From contig NZ_CP115775.1 of NCBI RefSeq assembly GCF_027913035.1, positions 2,378,501-2,442,500 of the forward strand: a stretch of DNA of 64,000 bases, read 5' to 3'. A program made the translations under genes and the position numbers. The stretch's first letter is position 1. Each line of letters opens with the position of its first letter. The notes beneath the pieces were generated by a model. That model made no database searches. It saw nothing but the letters and a program-made list of their open reading frames with translations, and was not told the origin of the DNA. Below, piece by piece: positions 37,689 to 45,723 of the stretch. This DNA comes from Paracoccus albus. Its GTDB lineage: Bacteria > Pseudomonadota > Alphaproteobacteria > Rhodobacterales > Rhodobacteraceae.

Positions 37689-37765
37689 TGGTAGCGGAGG
37701 AGGGACTTGAACCCCCGACACAAGGATTATGATTCCTCTGCTCTAACCAACTGAGCTACTCCGCC
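37689..37765 (-). tRNA. tRNA-Met (CAU anticodon, elongator type)
   Basis: A 77-nt cloverleaf on the minus strand: acceptor GGCGGAG/CTCCGCT, D-arm GCTCAGTTGGTTAGAGC, anticodon stem GAGGA/TCCTT with loop ATCATAA giving CAU, T-arm GGGGGTTCAAGTCCCTC, encoded CCA end. Elongator Met is most likely from overall similarity; tRNA-Ile2, which also has CAU (modified to lysidine), cannot be fully excluded, and the initiator is excluded by the paired acceptor end. Confidence 0.92.
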
Positions 37766-38298
37766 CCGATTACCTCGTGGGGTGGAGGCGATGTAAGGGA
37801 GGGCACGGGAGGCGTCAAGCCGATTCTGATGGTTTCTTCACGACGATGAACCCGGCGCCCTTCACGCGGGATTAACCCGACGTATCTCCGGGAACGAGAT
37901 CAGGGCCGAAGGCGTGATCATCGCCACATCTCCCATCGTCTCCAAGCATTCTGTGGCCGTATTCGCATTGGGGACAGCCCATAATTCTTCCAGTTCTCCA
38001 GCAGCCGGTCACGAAGCTCTGGTCAAGGCGCGCAGACGCACCGCCTGTCCAAGCGTCACGCCAAATCTCTCTGCCGCCTCGAATGGCAGTTCGGAAGTGT
38101 GACATGCCCTATCGCCGAACAGGACCGGAGACTATATTCGGCACCATAGACCCGAAACGGCGCGTCTCATCGAAAGCTCCACCAGCGTTGAAGCCCCTAT
38201 CGCAATGGCCTTGCTCACGTGAACCTATGGCAACAGCCGCCCCAACTGCTCGCCTAAGTGATCGCATGACCAGGCAGCACGGCGACTGCTTCCGGGGC
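37766..38298. other. Gene-free stretch between tRNA-Met and gltX, possible decayed gene
   Basis: About 530 bp without a convincing intact gene. On the minus strand around 38010-38200 the frame reads stop-interrupted but protein-like segments (SKAIAIGASTLVELSMRRAV, then ELPFEAAERFGVTLGQAVRL), each closed by a stop codon. This looks like a remnant, but I cannot assign a family. A 77-residue frame at 37872-38105 lacks any other support. Confidence 0.35.
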
Positions 38299-39621
38299 TC
38301 AACCTCTGGCCTTCACCACCTGCACCAGCGGCATCACGTCGGACATATCCGGCCCATGCGCCTGCCCGGTCACGGCCTTGCGCAGCGGCATGTACAGGCC
38401 CTTGCCCTTACGGCCCGTCGCCTCTTTCACGGCAGAGGTCCACTCGCCCCATGTCGCGTCCGTATAAGGCGGTGGCGGCAGCAGCTTCATCGCCTCGGCA
38501 ATGAACTCGCGGTCTTCCTCGGCGATGTCGGGCTCCGCCCCCTTGCTGAAGATGTCCCACCACTCGGCCAGATCGTCCAGCTTGGTGATGTTCTGGCTGG
38601 CCACGCGCCAGAAGCGTTCGGCCTGCTCATCCGGCACGCCCAGCCCGGCAATCCGGTCCTTCACCGCGTCGAAGGGCAGCGACTGGTTCTGATGGCGCGT
38701 CAGCGGCCACAGGTCTTCGGCGTCGAATTTCGTGGGCGAGGCCCCGAAATGCGACAGATCGAAGCTTTCCGCGATTTCTTCGAGGCTCAGCAGTTCCACC
38801 GGCTGCGACGATCCCAGACGCGACATCATCGACACAAGCGCCTCTGGCGCCACACCCGCATCGCGCAGATCCTTGATCGCCAGCGAGCCAAGACGCTTCG
38901 ACAGTTCCTCACCCTGAGGGCCGGTCAGCAGGCTGTGATGCGCGAAATTCGGCACCTTCCCGCCAAGCGCCTGAATAATCTGGATCTGCGTCGCCGTATT
39001 CGTCACATGGTCCGAACCGCGCACGATATCGGTGACACCCATATCGCTGTCGTCCACCGATGATGCGAAGGTATACAGCACCGTCCCATCCGTGCGGATC
39101 AGAACCGGATCGCTGACCGAAGCCGCGTCGATGGAAATATCGCCCAGAATGCCGTCATTCCACTCGATCCGCTCATGGTCCAGCTTGAAACGCCAATAGG
39201 CCTCGCGCCCTTCGGCCCGCAGCCTGGCCTTGTCATCATCCGACAGCGACAGCCCGGCGCGGTCATAGACCGGGGGCTTGCCCATGTTCAGTTGCTTCTT
39301 GCGCTTCAGGTCCAGTTCGGTCGGGGTCTCGAAGACCTCATACAGCTTGCCATCGGCGCGAAGCTGTTCCTTCGCTTCTTCATAGCGGTCCAGCCGTTTC
39401 GACTGCTGTTCGATCCGCGACCATTCGATGCCGAGCCATTCCAGATCGCGCTTGATGCCATCCATATATTCCTGCTTTGAGCGTTCCACATCGGTATCGT
39501 CAAAGCGCAGGATAAACGTGCCGCCAGCCTTGCGGGCGATCAGATAGTTGAACAGCGCCGCGCGCAGGTTGCCGACATGGATATGCCCCGTGGGCGAGGG
39601 CGCAAAACGGGTGGTGGTCAT
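38299..39621 (-). CDS. gltX: Glutamate--tRNA ligase
   Basis: Class I aminoacyl-tRNA synthetase, 440 residues. The HIGH motif is in RFAPSPTGHIHVGNLRAALF, the KMSKS-equivalent in EELSKRLGSLA, and the catalytic-domain segments FILRFDDTDVERS and IVRGSDHVTNTATQI are present. Rhodobacteraceae often carry two gltX paralogues; this shorter type may charge tRNA-Glu, and a second copy may exist elsewhere. Divergent from the zincin gene with 78 bp between starts. Confidence 0.95.
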   Translation of the reverse strand: MTTTRFAPSPTGHIHVGNLRAALFNYLIARKAGGTFILRFDDTDVERSKQEYMDGIKRDLEWLGIEWSRIEQQSKRLDRYEEAKEQLRADGKLYEVFETPTELDLKRKKQLNMGKPPVYDRAGLSLSDDDKARLRAEGREAYWRFKLDHERIEWNDGILGDISIDAASVSDPVLIRTDGTVLYTFASSVDDSDMGVTDIVRGSDHVTNTATQIQIIQALGGKVPNFAHHSLLTGPQGEELSKRLGSLAIKDLRDAGVAPEALVSMMSRLGSSQPVELLSLEEIAESFDLSHFGASPTKFDAEDLWPLTRHQNQSLPFDAVKDRIAGLGVPDEQAERFWRVASQNITKLDDLAEWWDIFSKGAEPDIAEEDREFIAEAMKLLPPPPYTDATWGEWTSAVKEATGRKGKGLYMPLRKAVTGQAHGPDMSDVMPLVQVVKARG

Positions 39622-39699
39622 GGCTATCTTCCTCTGGACCCGGATGCTCTTTCATATAAGGCCGATATTGTCCATATCAGGGGCAAAGGGGACATGAGA

Positions 39700-40107
39700 A
39701 TGACCGACTGGACAGACGCAACCGCGCCCACCAGAGCAGAGATCGAGGCGATTGCCCGCAACGTGATCGACACCCTGCCCCCGGCCTTTGCCCCTCACGC
39801 CAGGGACATCGTTCTGCGGGTCGAGGATTTCGCCGACGATGCCATGATGGACGAACTGGAAATAGATGACCCGCTGGAGCTGACCGGCATCTATGACGGC
39901 GTGCCCATCACCGAGAAATCGCCCAGCCACCCCCAGCATTTCCCCGATACGATCTGGCTGTTCCGCCGCGCGATGATCGACGAATGGGCCGAACGCGGCG
40001 ATGTCGCCTTTGGCGAATTGGTCACGCATGTCACCGTTCATGAACTCGCCCATCATTTCGGTTGGTCGGACGATGACATCGCCAGGATCGACAGGTGGTG
40101 GGAATGA
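39700..40107 (+). CDS. Metallopeptidase family protein (small zincin)
   Basis: A 135-residue soluble zincin-like protein with a HExxH zinc motif (TVHELAHHFGWSDDDIARID, about residues 115-134) at its C-terminus. The N-terminal LPPAFAPHARDIVLRVEDFA and the segment GIYDGVPITEKSP are typical of this family of minigluzincins. Start: ATG at 39700, 8 nt after AAAGGGG; an ATG at 39694 is too close to that site. The stop overlaps the PfkB start by 4 nt. Substrate unknown. Confidence 0.88.
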   Translation: MTDWTDATAPTRAEIEAIARNVIDTLPPAFAPHARDIVLRVEDFADDAMMDELEIDDPLELTGIYDGVPITEKSPSHPQHFPDTIWLFRRAMIDEWAERGDVAFGELVTHVTVHELAHHFGWSDDDIARIDRWWE

Positions 40108-41054
40108 CACAGGCACCCATTCTGACGGTCACGCTGAACCCGGCTCTGGATCTGTCCACCGGCGCGGATCATGTCGAGCCCGACCGCAAGCTGCGCTGCG
40201 ATGCGCCCGTTACCGATCCCGGCGGCGGCGGCATCAATGTCAGCCGTGCGATCAAGATCATGGGCGGCGACACCACCGCCTTTGTGGCGCTTGGCGGCAC
40301 GGTCGGCACGCGTATGGCACAGATGCTGACCGATGCCGGTATCAGCTGGAGAGAGATGCGCAGTCCGGGTGAGACGCGCCAATCGCTTGCCGTCACGGAT
40401 CGCGGCAGCGGGCTGCAATACCGCTTTGTCATGCCCGGCCCGGAATGGGGCCGGCATGATGTGGAAACATCGCTTCGCCAGATCGCCGAGGCCGCGCAGC
40501 CCGGCGGTCTGGTGGTTCTGTCCGGCTCCAACCCGCCAGGCGTTCCCGATGACTATGCCGCGCAGCTTGCCGGTGGGCTTTACGATATTGACGCGGGTCT
40601 GATCGTTGACACATCGGGCAAGGCCCTGCGCGCCGTCGCCGATGGCGGTCACAATTTCGCGCTTCTGCGCATGGACCGCGAAGAGGCAGAGGGGCTTGCA
40701 GGCCATCCCCTGCCCGAACGCGCGGATACTGCGCGCTTCGCCACCTCACTGGTGCAGGTGGGCGCGGCAAAAGCCGTCATCGTCGCTCGCGGCAGCGACG
40801 GCAACATCATCGCGGACGCGACCGGCGCATGGCACGCCGAGGCTGCGAAGGTAGAGATCATCAGCAAGGTCGGCGCGGGCGACAGCTTCCTTGCCGGCTT
40901 TACCCTTGGTCACGCCCGCGGCCTGCCCATCCATGACGCGCTTGGCCTTGGCGCTGCGATGGCATCGGCCACCTGCATGACGCCAGCGACGGAACTCTGC
41001 CGGCGGGTGGATGTTGACCGCCTGTTCGACGCCCGCATCCTGACAAGGCTATGA
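40104..41054 (+). CDS. PfkB-family phosphofructokinase
   Basis: Ribokinase-fold sugar kinase, 316 residues. The start motif ILTVTLNPALDLSTGAD, the substrate loop DPGGGGINVSRAIKIMGGD and the catalytic GAGDSFLAGFTLGHARG (Asp base) are those of the 6-phosphofructokinase II / 1-phosphofructokinase branch. Which phosphorylation it catalyses (fructose 6-phosphate, fructose 1-phosphate or tagatose 6-phosphate) is undecided; no fru PTS genes are nearby. Starts inside the zincin stop (ATGA) and ends inside the AlaE start. Confidence 0.9.
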   Translation: MTQAPILTVTLNPALDLSTGADHVEPDRKLRCDAPVTDPGGGGINVSRAIKIMGGDTTAFVALGGTVGTRMAQMLTDAGISWREMRSPGETRQSLAVTDRGSGLQYRFVMPGPEWGRHDVETSLRQIAEAAQPGGLVVLSGSNPPGVPDDYAAQLAGGLYDIDAGLIVDTSGKALRAVADGGHNFALLRMDREEAEGLAGHPLPERADTARFATSLVQVGAAKAVIVARGSDGNIIADATGAWHAEAAKVEIISKVGAGDSFLAGFTLGHARGLPIHDALGLGAAMASATCMTPATELCRRVDVDRLFDARILTRL

Positions 41055-41509
41055 CCGCCCGGCACCAGCCCCGCTCGACCCGCGCATTCCTCGCCGATAC
41101 CACGGCGCTGATCCTGTTCTTTACGACCACCGGCATCATCAACGAACGCTTCATCGCCGGGATGAGCTGGCCCGAGGTCGCGCAAGCCCGCCTGCTGGGC
41201 GCCGCGCTGATGCTGCCCGTCGCGCGCCCCTATGGCATCTGGCGCGACTGGCTGATGCAGCGCGCCGGACCGGGGCGCATATCTCGACTTTTCTGGGACA
41301 GCCTCGCCCTCGTCAGCTTTCAGGTCCCGATCTACGCCACCATCATCTGGATCAGCGGCGCATCAGGTGCAGGCTTCTGGCGCGGCGTTCTGGGTGCCGC
41401 CGTCATGATGCTGGCGCTTGGGCGGCCCTATGGCGCATTCCTGAACTGGATACGCGGCCTGTTCGGCCTGCCTCCCGGCGGCGAAAAGCCGATGAGCCTG
41501 AACAGCTAA
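41051..41509 (+). CDS. alaE: L-alanine exporter AlaE
   Basis: A 152-residue membrane protein with about four helices. FLADTTALILFFTTTGIINE, ARLLGAALMLPVARPYGIWRD and ALGRPYGAFLNWIRGLFGLP match the AlaE family, including the duplicated RPYG motif. In Escherichia coli AlaE exports L-alanine driven by proton motive force. Its ATG overlaps the PfkB stop by 4 nt, so zincin, kinase and exporter are translationally coupled. Confidence 0.9.
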   Translation: MTARHQPRSTRAFLADTTALILFFTTTGIINERFIAGMSWPEVAQARLLGAALMLPVARPYGIWRDWLMQRAGPGRISRLFWDSLALVSFQVPIYATIIWISGASGAGFWRGVLGAAVMMLALGRPYGAFLNWIRGLFGLPPGGEKPMSLNS

Positions 41510-41599
41510 CCCGTCGCGCGCCTGTGATCCTCCGTGCCGGAACCCGCGCCCTTAACCAGCGTTCGCCCTGATATTCCAGCGAGCAAAGGCGAGCTATTC

Positions 41600-42490
41600 A
41601 TGACATTTGACAAAGACGATCACCACGACGACCACGGCCTTGGTTTCAGCCACGACCTGCCACGCATGATAGGCCGCAGACGCCTGCTGGGCGTCATGGG
41701 CGGGCTCGGCGTTGCCGCCGCCGCAAGCCCCGCCTCTGCGCTCGAATGCGTTGCCCTTTCATGGGAAACGCAGGGGCCATTCCCCGCCGATGGCAGCAAT
41801 TCGCGCGAGGGACAGGTGCTCAACGTGCTGACGCAGGAAGGCGTCATCCGGCAGGACCTGCGCACATCCTTCGGTGACTATTCCGGCACAGCCGACGGCC
41901 CCCAGCTTGACCTGGAACTGACGCTGGTCGGTGCCGACGGCTGCACCCCATTGGCCGGTCACGCGATATATCTGTGGCATTGCGACGTGGCGGGGGAATA
42001 TTCGCTCTACAATGTCACCGATCAGAACTTCCTGCGCGGGGTCGGCGTCTCGGATGAGAGCGGTCTCGTGAAATTCACCACAGTCTTCCCCGGCTGTTAC
42101 TCCGGTCGCTGGCCGCACCTGCATTTCGAAATCTTCGAAAATGCCGAGGCTGCCGTCGCAGGCGAAGCCTCTGTCCTGACGTCACAAATCGCGCTTCCGC
42201 TGGAAGTCTGCCAGCCGCTATACGCCAATGACGCGCGTTTCACCGGCAGCACGGAAAACCTCAGCCGCCTGACGCTGCAAAGCGACAATATCTTCGGCGA
42301 CAACAGCGAGGCAGAGGTTGCCCAGCAAACCCTGGCGATGTCCGGGGATGCAGATGCGGGCTTTCATGGCACCCTGACCATCCCGGTCGATTTCAACGCC
42401 GATCGCAGCGTCAGCATGGGCCCCGGCGGCCCCGGTGGCCCGCCGCCGGAAGGGATGCCGCCGGGCGGTGCGCCGCCGCCGTCGAACTGA
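41600..42490 (+). CDS. Intradiol ring-cleavage dioxygenase-like protein with Tat-type signal
   Basis: A 296-residue protein. A His/Asp-rich N-terminus (DKDDHHDDHGLGFSHD) precedes GRRRLLGVMGGLGVAAAASPASA, a twin-arginine-like signal. The domain has the intradiol fold marks: QGPFPADGSN, AIYLWHCDVAGEYSLY (Tyr/His region) and GRWPHLHFEIFE with the HxH iron ligands. The C-terminus is a Pro/Gly tail (GPGGPGGPPPEGMPPGG). Exported members of this group have poorly known substrates. ATG at 41600 gives a proper Tat signal; the upstream frame does not. Confidence 0.85.
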   Translation: MTFDKDDHHDDHGLGFSHDLPRMIGRRRLLGVMGGLGVAAAASPASALECVALSWETQGPFPADGSNSREGQVLNVLTQEGVIRQDLRTSFGDYSGTADGPQLDLELTLVGADGCTPLAGHAIYLWHCDVAGEYSLYNVTDQNFLRGVGVSDESGLVKFTTVFPGCYSGRWPHLHFEIFENAEAAVAGEASVLTSQIALPLEVCQPLYANDARFTGSTENLSRLTLQSDNIFGDNSEAEVAQQTLAMSGDADAGFHGTLTIPVDFNADRSVSMGPGGPGGPPPEGMPPGGAPPPSN

Positions 42491-42495
42491 AGACA

Positions 42496-42527
42496 GCCCC
42501 CGGCCCGACCATCCGTCAGGCCGGGGC
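42496..42527. terminator. Bidirectional hairpin between the dioxygenase and Hsp31 genes
   Basis: GCCCCGGCC (42496-42504) pairs with GGCCGGGGC (42519-42527) around a 14-nt loop, between convergent genes. No clear T run on either side, so termination is plausible but not certain. Confidence 0.5.
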
Positions 42528-42542
42528 CTGGTGCCCACGGGC

Positions 42543-43400
42543 TCAGCCCGCTTCCTTCAGCAATGCCTCTGCCGCCAGCTTGCCAAGCGCATTCCCGGCC
42601 AAAGGGCTGTCGCCGGTCAGCAGCTTCCGGTCCTGATGAACCTGGCCCGAGATGTCGTCATTCACGATCTCGAATCCCATCCCCTTCAACTGCTCACCAA
42701 ATTTCCAGGTCAGGTGACCGGGCATATAGCCCATATCGGGTGTCTGCGCGTCCAGCGAGTCCGGGAAGGCACAGATCTTGTAGCCGTCATACAGACCACT
42801 GCCTTTCGCTGCCAGAAATGCCGCCGGGCCGTGACACAGCGAAATGACATGCTTGTCGTTGCCTGCAGCCCACTCAAGCACGGCCTTCACATCCTCGCTT
42901 TCCGGCAGTCCGATCAGCGCCCCATGTCCGCCCGGAATGAAAACGCCGATATAATCGGAATCCGGCCCAAGCGCGTCCGCGACGACGTCGGACAACTTCA
43001 GCGGCTGTTTGAACTGATCGGCATATCTGCGGAAGAAGCCCTTGACCTCTTCATCCTCTGACGGCATCGCCCAGTGCTCGAACTTCACCGGGTTTCCCGA
43101 CACGGTTGCGATGTCGAAGCCAAAGCCCGCCTTGTCCATGTGATACATCGGCAGCAGGGTTTCCACCGGGTGGTTGCCGGTCGAGAACATCGTGCCATTA
43201 TCCGTCAGCAGATACCGTTCATCCGCCCCGATCACGAGGATTTTCCAGCGCCCCCCGCCATACGGGTTATCGTAATTGGCACCGTCGAGATCCGATTTGG
43301 GTGCGGTAAACTCACCTAACGAATACGCCGATGGGAAGAATGCGTTGTCCTCTGCCGGGTCCGGCTGTGGTTTCTTGCTGGCTTGTTCGGAACTGGCCAT
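42543..43400 (-). CDS. hchA: Hsp31-type chaperone / glyoxalase III (DJ-1/PfpI superfamily)
   Basis: A 285-residue protein of the Hsp31 branch of DJ-1. KILVIGADERYLLTDNGTMFSTGNHPVETLLPM, the GGHGALIGLPES turn and the nucleophile elbow ISLCHGPAAFLAA (catalytic Cys followed by His) are present. Escherichia coli Hsp31 is a holding chaperone and glutathione-independent glyoxalase. ATG at 43400 follows GGAGG closely. A candidate EcfG-type promoter lies 30-60 bp upstream, consistent with stress induction. Confidence 0.92.
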   Translation of the reverse strand: MASSEQASKKPQPDPAEDNAFFPSAYSLGEFTAPKSDLDGANYDNPYGGGRWKILVIGADERYLLTDNGTMFSTGNHPVETLLPMYHMDKAGFGFDIATVSGNPVKFEHWAMPSEDEEVKGFFRRYADQFKQPLKLSDVVADALGPDSDYIGVFIPGGHGALIGLPESEDVKAVLEWAAGNDKHVISLCHGPAAFLAAKGSGLYDGYKICAFPDSLDAQTPDMGYMPGHLTWKFGEQLKGMGFEIVNDDISGQVHQDRKLLTGDSPLAGNALGKLAAEALLKEAG

Positions 43401-43431
43401 AACAGCCTCCTTGATTGGGGATGTTCCGAAA

Positions 43432-43457
43432 AACTTTGGAAGTCGCGGGACAGTTCC
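43432..43457 (-). promoter_or_regulatory. Candidate EcfG-type promoter upstream of the Hsp31 gene
   Basis: On the minus strand GGAAC (43457-43453) is followed after 17 nt by AGTT (43435-43432), matching the alphaproteobacterial general stress promoter GGAAC-N16/17-CGTT except for one base. It lies 31 bp upstream of the start codon. Confidence 0.5.
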
Positions 43458-43527
43458 CGCCCGATTGCCACGCGGGCTGGTTTCGTGGCATCCCTTTGCG
43501 ATCTGAAAACAACAGGCAGGCATCGCC

Positions 43528-43977
43528 ATGCGCGCCCTCATCCAACGCGTTATCGACGCTTCGGTCACCGTCGATGACTGCATCACGGGTCAAATCGGCC
43601 CCGGGCTTCTGATCCTCGTCTGCGCCATGCAGGGCGATGAAGAGGCATCGGCCGAAAAACTGGCGGCGAGGATAGGCAAGCTGCGCATCTTCCGCGACGA
43701 TGCCGGCAAGATGAACCGCTCGCTTCTGGACACCGGGGGGAAGGCACTTGTCGTCAGCCAGTTCACCCTTGCCGCCGACACGCGCTCCGGCAACCGCCCC
43801 GGCTTTTCCGCCGCCGCCCCGCCCGATCAGGGTCGGGCGCTTTATGAGCATTTCGCGCATTCGCTCCGCGATCTTGGCATCACCGTCGCGACAGGAGAGT
43901 TCGGCGCCGATATGCAGGTCGCCCTGACAAATAGCGGCCCGGTGACGATCTGGATGGATACGGCAGACCGGGGGTAA
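43528..43977 (+). CDS. dtd: D-aminoacyl-tRNA deacylase
   Basis: Hydrolyses D-amino acids (and glycine) wrongly attached to tRNA. The 149 residues carry the two family signatures [20 protein letters not shown] (about 78-97) and the C-terminal [11 protein letters not shown] (cross-subunit GP motif). The N-terminus [17 protein letters not shown] is standard. It is divergent from the Hsp31 gene with 127 bp between starts. Confidence 0.95.
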   Translation: MRALIQRVIDASVTVDDCITGQIGPGLLILVCAMQGDEEASAEKLAARIGKLRIFRDDAGKMNRSLLDTGGKALVVSQFTLAADTRSGNRPGFSAAAPPDQGRALYEHFAHSLRDLGITVATGEFGADMQVALTNSGPVTIWMDTADRG

Positions 43978-44276
43978 GGCCGGCCGGAAATTGTATATAC
44001 AGGTTATATACGGGATATAGACGCGAAGTTTACGCATTATATACGCCCGGTTCCGGGCTTCACCCGGCTTGACTTTCCGCGCCGGCTCCCCCATCTGACT
44101 GCCAACCCCGGGCCCGCGTGCTGCCGCGTGTGCAGCCAGTCGCGGTCGGGCATTCGCTGGTTCCCACCTACACGCAGGGGCACCGTCGGGCCGCCGTATC
44201 ATGGCCCGCACCCCTATGCGGCAGATGCCGCCATGCCGTGCCCGATACGGGTGCGCGGCTTATATAAGTGAACGAT
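43978..44276. other. Intergenic region with TATATAC repeats before the DEAD-box helicase
   Basis: About 300 bp without a credible gene. The first 70 bp contain a cluster of AT steps unusual for this genome: TGTATATACA (43992-44001, near-palindromic), TTATATACG (44004-44012), GATATAGACG, and TTATATACG (44038-44046). The rest is GC-rich. It may hold the helicase promoter or an RNA leader; cold-inducible RNA helicases often have long leaders. Confidence 0.45.
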
Positions 44277-45659
44277 ATGAATAACGAGAAACGTCGCCCG
44301 CGTCGCGGGCAGAAGCCGCGCCCCAATCCGCAGCGCGCTCCGCGCGAGGCGCAGGTGAATGCACGCCGCGCCCCGGCAAGAGATCCAGTCCCTACTGGCC
44401 CGTTCGCCGATATGGGCATTGATGCACGCATCAATGCGAACCTCGCCCCGATGGGTCTGAGCCAGCCGACGCCGGTCCAAGCGCAGGCTATACCGCACAT
44501 CGTCAAAGGCACCGATCTTCTGGGTCTTGCCCAGACAGGAACGGGCAAGACGGCGGCATTCTCGCTGCCGATGCTGACCCGTATCCTTGCACATGGCCGC
44601 AGGCCCGACCCCCGTTCGTGCCGCGCCCTTATCCTTGCGCCAACGCGCGAATTGGCAACCCAAATCGCCACCTCTGTTGAAGGGTTTGCCGAAGGCACCC
44701 CGATCCGCGCCTTTCGCGTCGTAGGAGGAGCATCGATAAACGTGCAAATTCAAAGGCTTGAACGCGGCGTTGACGTCCTGATCGCGACGCCGGGTCGCCT
44801 TATCGACCTGCTGGACCGGCAGGCCGTAGACCTATCCAAAACCGAATATCTGGTCCTGGACGAGGCCGACCAGATGCTGGATATCGGCTTTATCCACGCC
44901 CTGCGCCGCATCGCCCGAGCTTTGCCGAAAACCCGGCAAACGCTGCTGTTTTCGGCCACCATGCCGAAGCTGATGGAAGAACTGGCCGACACCTATCTGA
45001 CCGACGCAGTCCGCGTTCAGGTCAACCCGCCCGGACAGGCCGCTGAGAAGATTGATCAGGGTGTTCATTTCGTCAATCAAGGCGATAAGGCTGCGCTATT
45101 GGCCGAATATATGTCCAAACATCCGGGTGAGCTGGCAATCGTCTTTGGCCGCACCAAATACGGCTCGGAAAAGCTGGCTAAGCTGCTGGACAAATGGGGC
45201 TTCTCGGTCGCTGCGATCCACGGCAACAAGTCGCAGGGCCAGCGTGAGCGGGCCTTGGCGGCGTTCCGCGAAGGCAAGACGCAGGTGCTGGTTGCAACCG
45301 ATGTCGCAGCCCGTGGGCTGGATATTCCGCAGGTCGCGCATGTCTATAACTTCGACCTGCCAAACGTGCCGGAAAACTATGTCCACCGCATCGGCCGGAC
45401 CGCACGCGCAGGTCGCGATGGTCGTGCAGTCGCCTTCTGTGCGCCCGGTGAGATCGGCGAGCTTCGCGATATCGAAAAGACGATGAAGGCGAAGATCCCG
45501 GTCATTGGCGGCGAAGCCCCGCCAGAACAGAAACCGGCCCCCCGCAATCGCGGTCGTGGGCGCGGTCAGGGCGCGCCTCGTTCGGGCGGGGAAGCCGCGC
45601 CGAAACGCAGACCGGCGCGGCGTCCATCGCGCCGCCCGAAATCTCAGCAGAACGGCTGA
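44277..45659 (+). CDS. DEAD-box ATP-dependent RNA helicase (RhlE type)
   Basis: RNA unwinding enzyme, 460 residues. A basic N-terminus (EKRRPRRGQKPRPNPQRAPR), the Q motif LSQPTPVQAQAIP, motif I AQTGTGKTAAF, Ia APTRELA, II LDEADQML, III FSATMP, and VI HRIGRTARAGRDGRA are in order. The tail (RGRGRGQGAPRSGGEAAPKR) is Arg/Gly-rich, as in RhlE. I prefer the ATG at 44277; a GTG at 44268 is in frame, and the ribosome site is weak for both. A terminator follows. Confidence 0.94.
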   Translation: MNNEKRRPRRGQKPRPNPQRAPREAQVNARRAPARDPVPTGPFADMGIDARINANLAPMGLSQPTPVQAQAIPHIVKGTDLLGLAQTGTGKTAAFSLPMLTRILAHGRRPDPRSCRALILAPTRELATQIATSVEGFAEGTPIRAFRVVGGASINVQIQRLERGVDVLIATPGRLIDLLDRQAVDLSKTEYLVLDEADQMLDIGFIHALRRIARALPKTRQTLLFSATMPKLMEELADTYLTDAVRVQVNPPGQAAEKIDQGVHFVNQGDKAALLAEYMSKHPGELAIVFGRTKYGSEKLAKLLDKWGFSVAAIHGNKSQGQRERALAAFREGKTQVLVATDVAARGLDIPQVAHVYNFDLPNVPENYVHRIGRTARAGRDGRAVAFCAPGEIGELRDIEKTMKAKIPVIGGEAPPEQKPAPRNRGRGRGQGAPRSGGEAAPKRRPARRPSRRPKSQQNG

Positions 45660-45665
45660 ACAAGG

Positions 45666-45698
45666 AACCCCGCGAAGCGCCAGCCTCGCGGGGTTTTT
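45666..45698 (+). terminator. Rho-independent terminator after the RNA helicase gene
   Basis: Stem AACCCCGCGA (45666-45675) with TCGCGGGGTT (45686-45695), 10-nt loop, then TTTT. It also precedes the end of the convergent MFS gene. Confidence 0.88.
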
Positions 45699-45723
45699 CG
45701 CGTCTATAGCCGACTTCCGAACG

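Noticed and set aside
37872..38105. 77-residue minus-strand frame near tRNA-Met with CPQCEYGHRM
   Set aside because: A CxxC-like stretch is present, but no second metal pair, no ribosome site and no family resemblance; another frame of the same DNA looks more protein-like.
43401..44211. Minus-strand frame extending upstream of Hsp31 and opposite dtd
   Set aside because: It is antisense to dtd and does not continue in the Hsp31 frame with homology; the Hsp31 start at 43400 has its own strong ribosome site.
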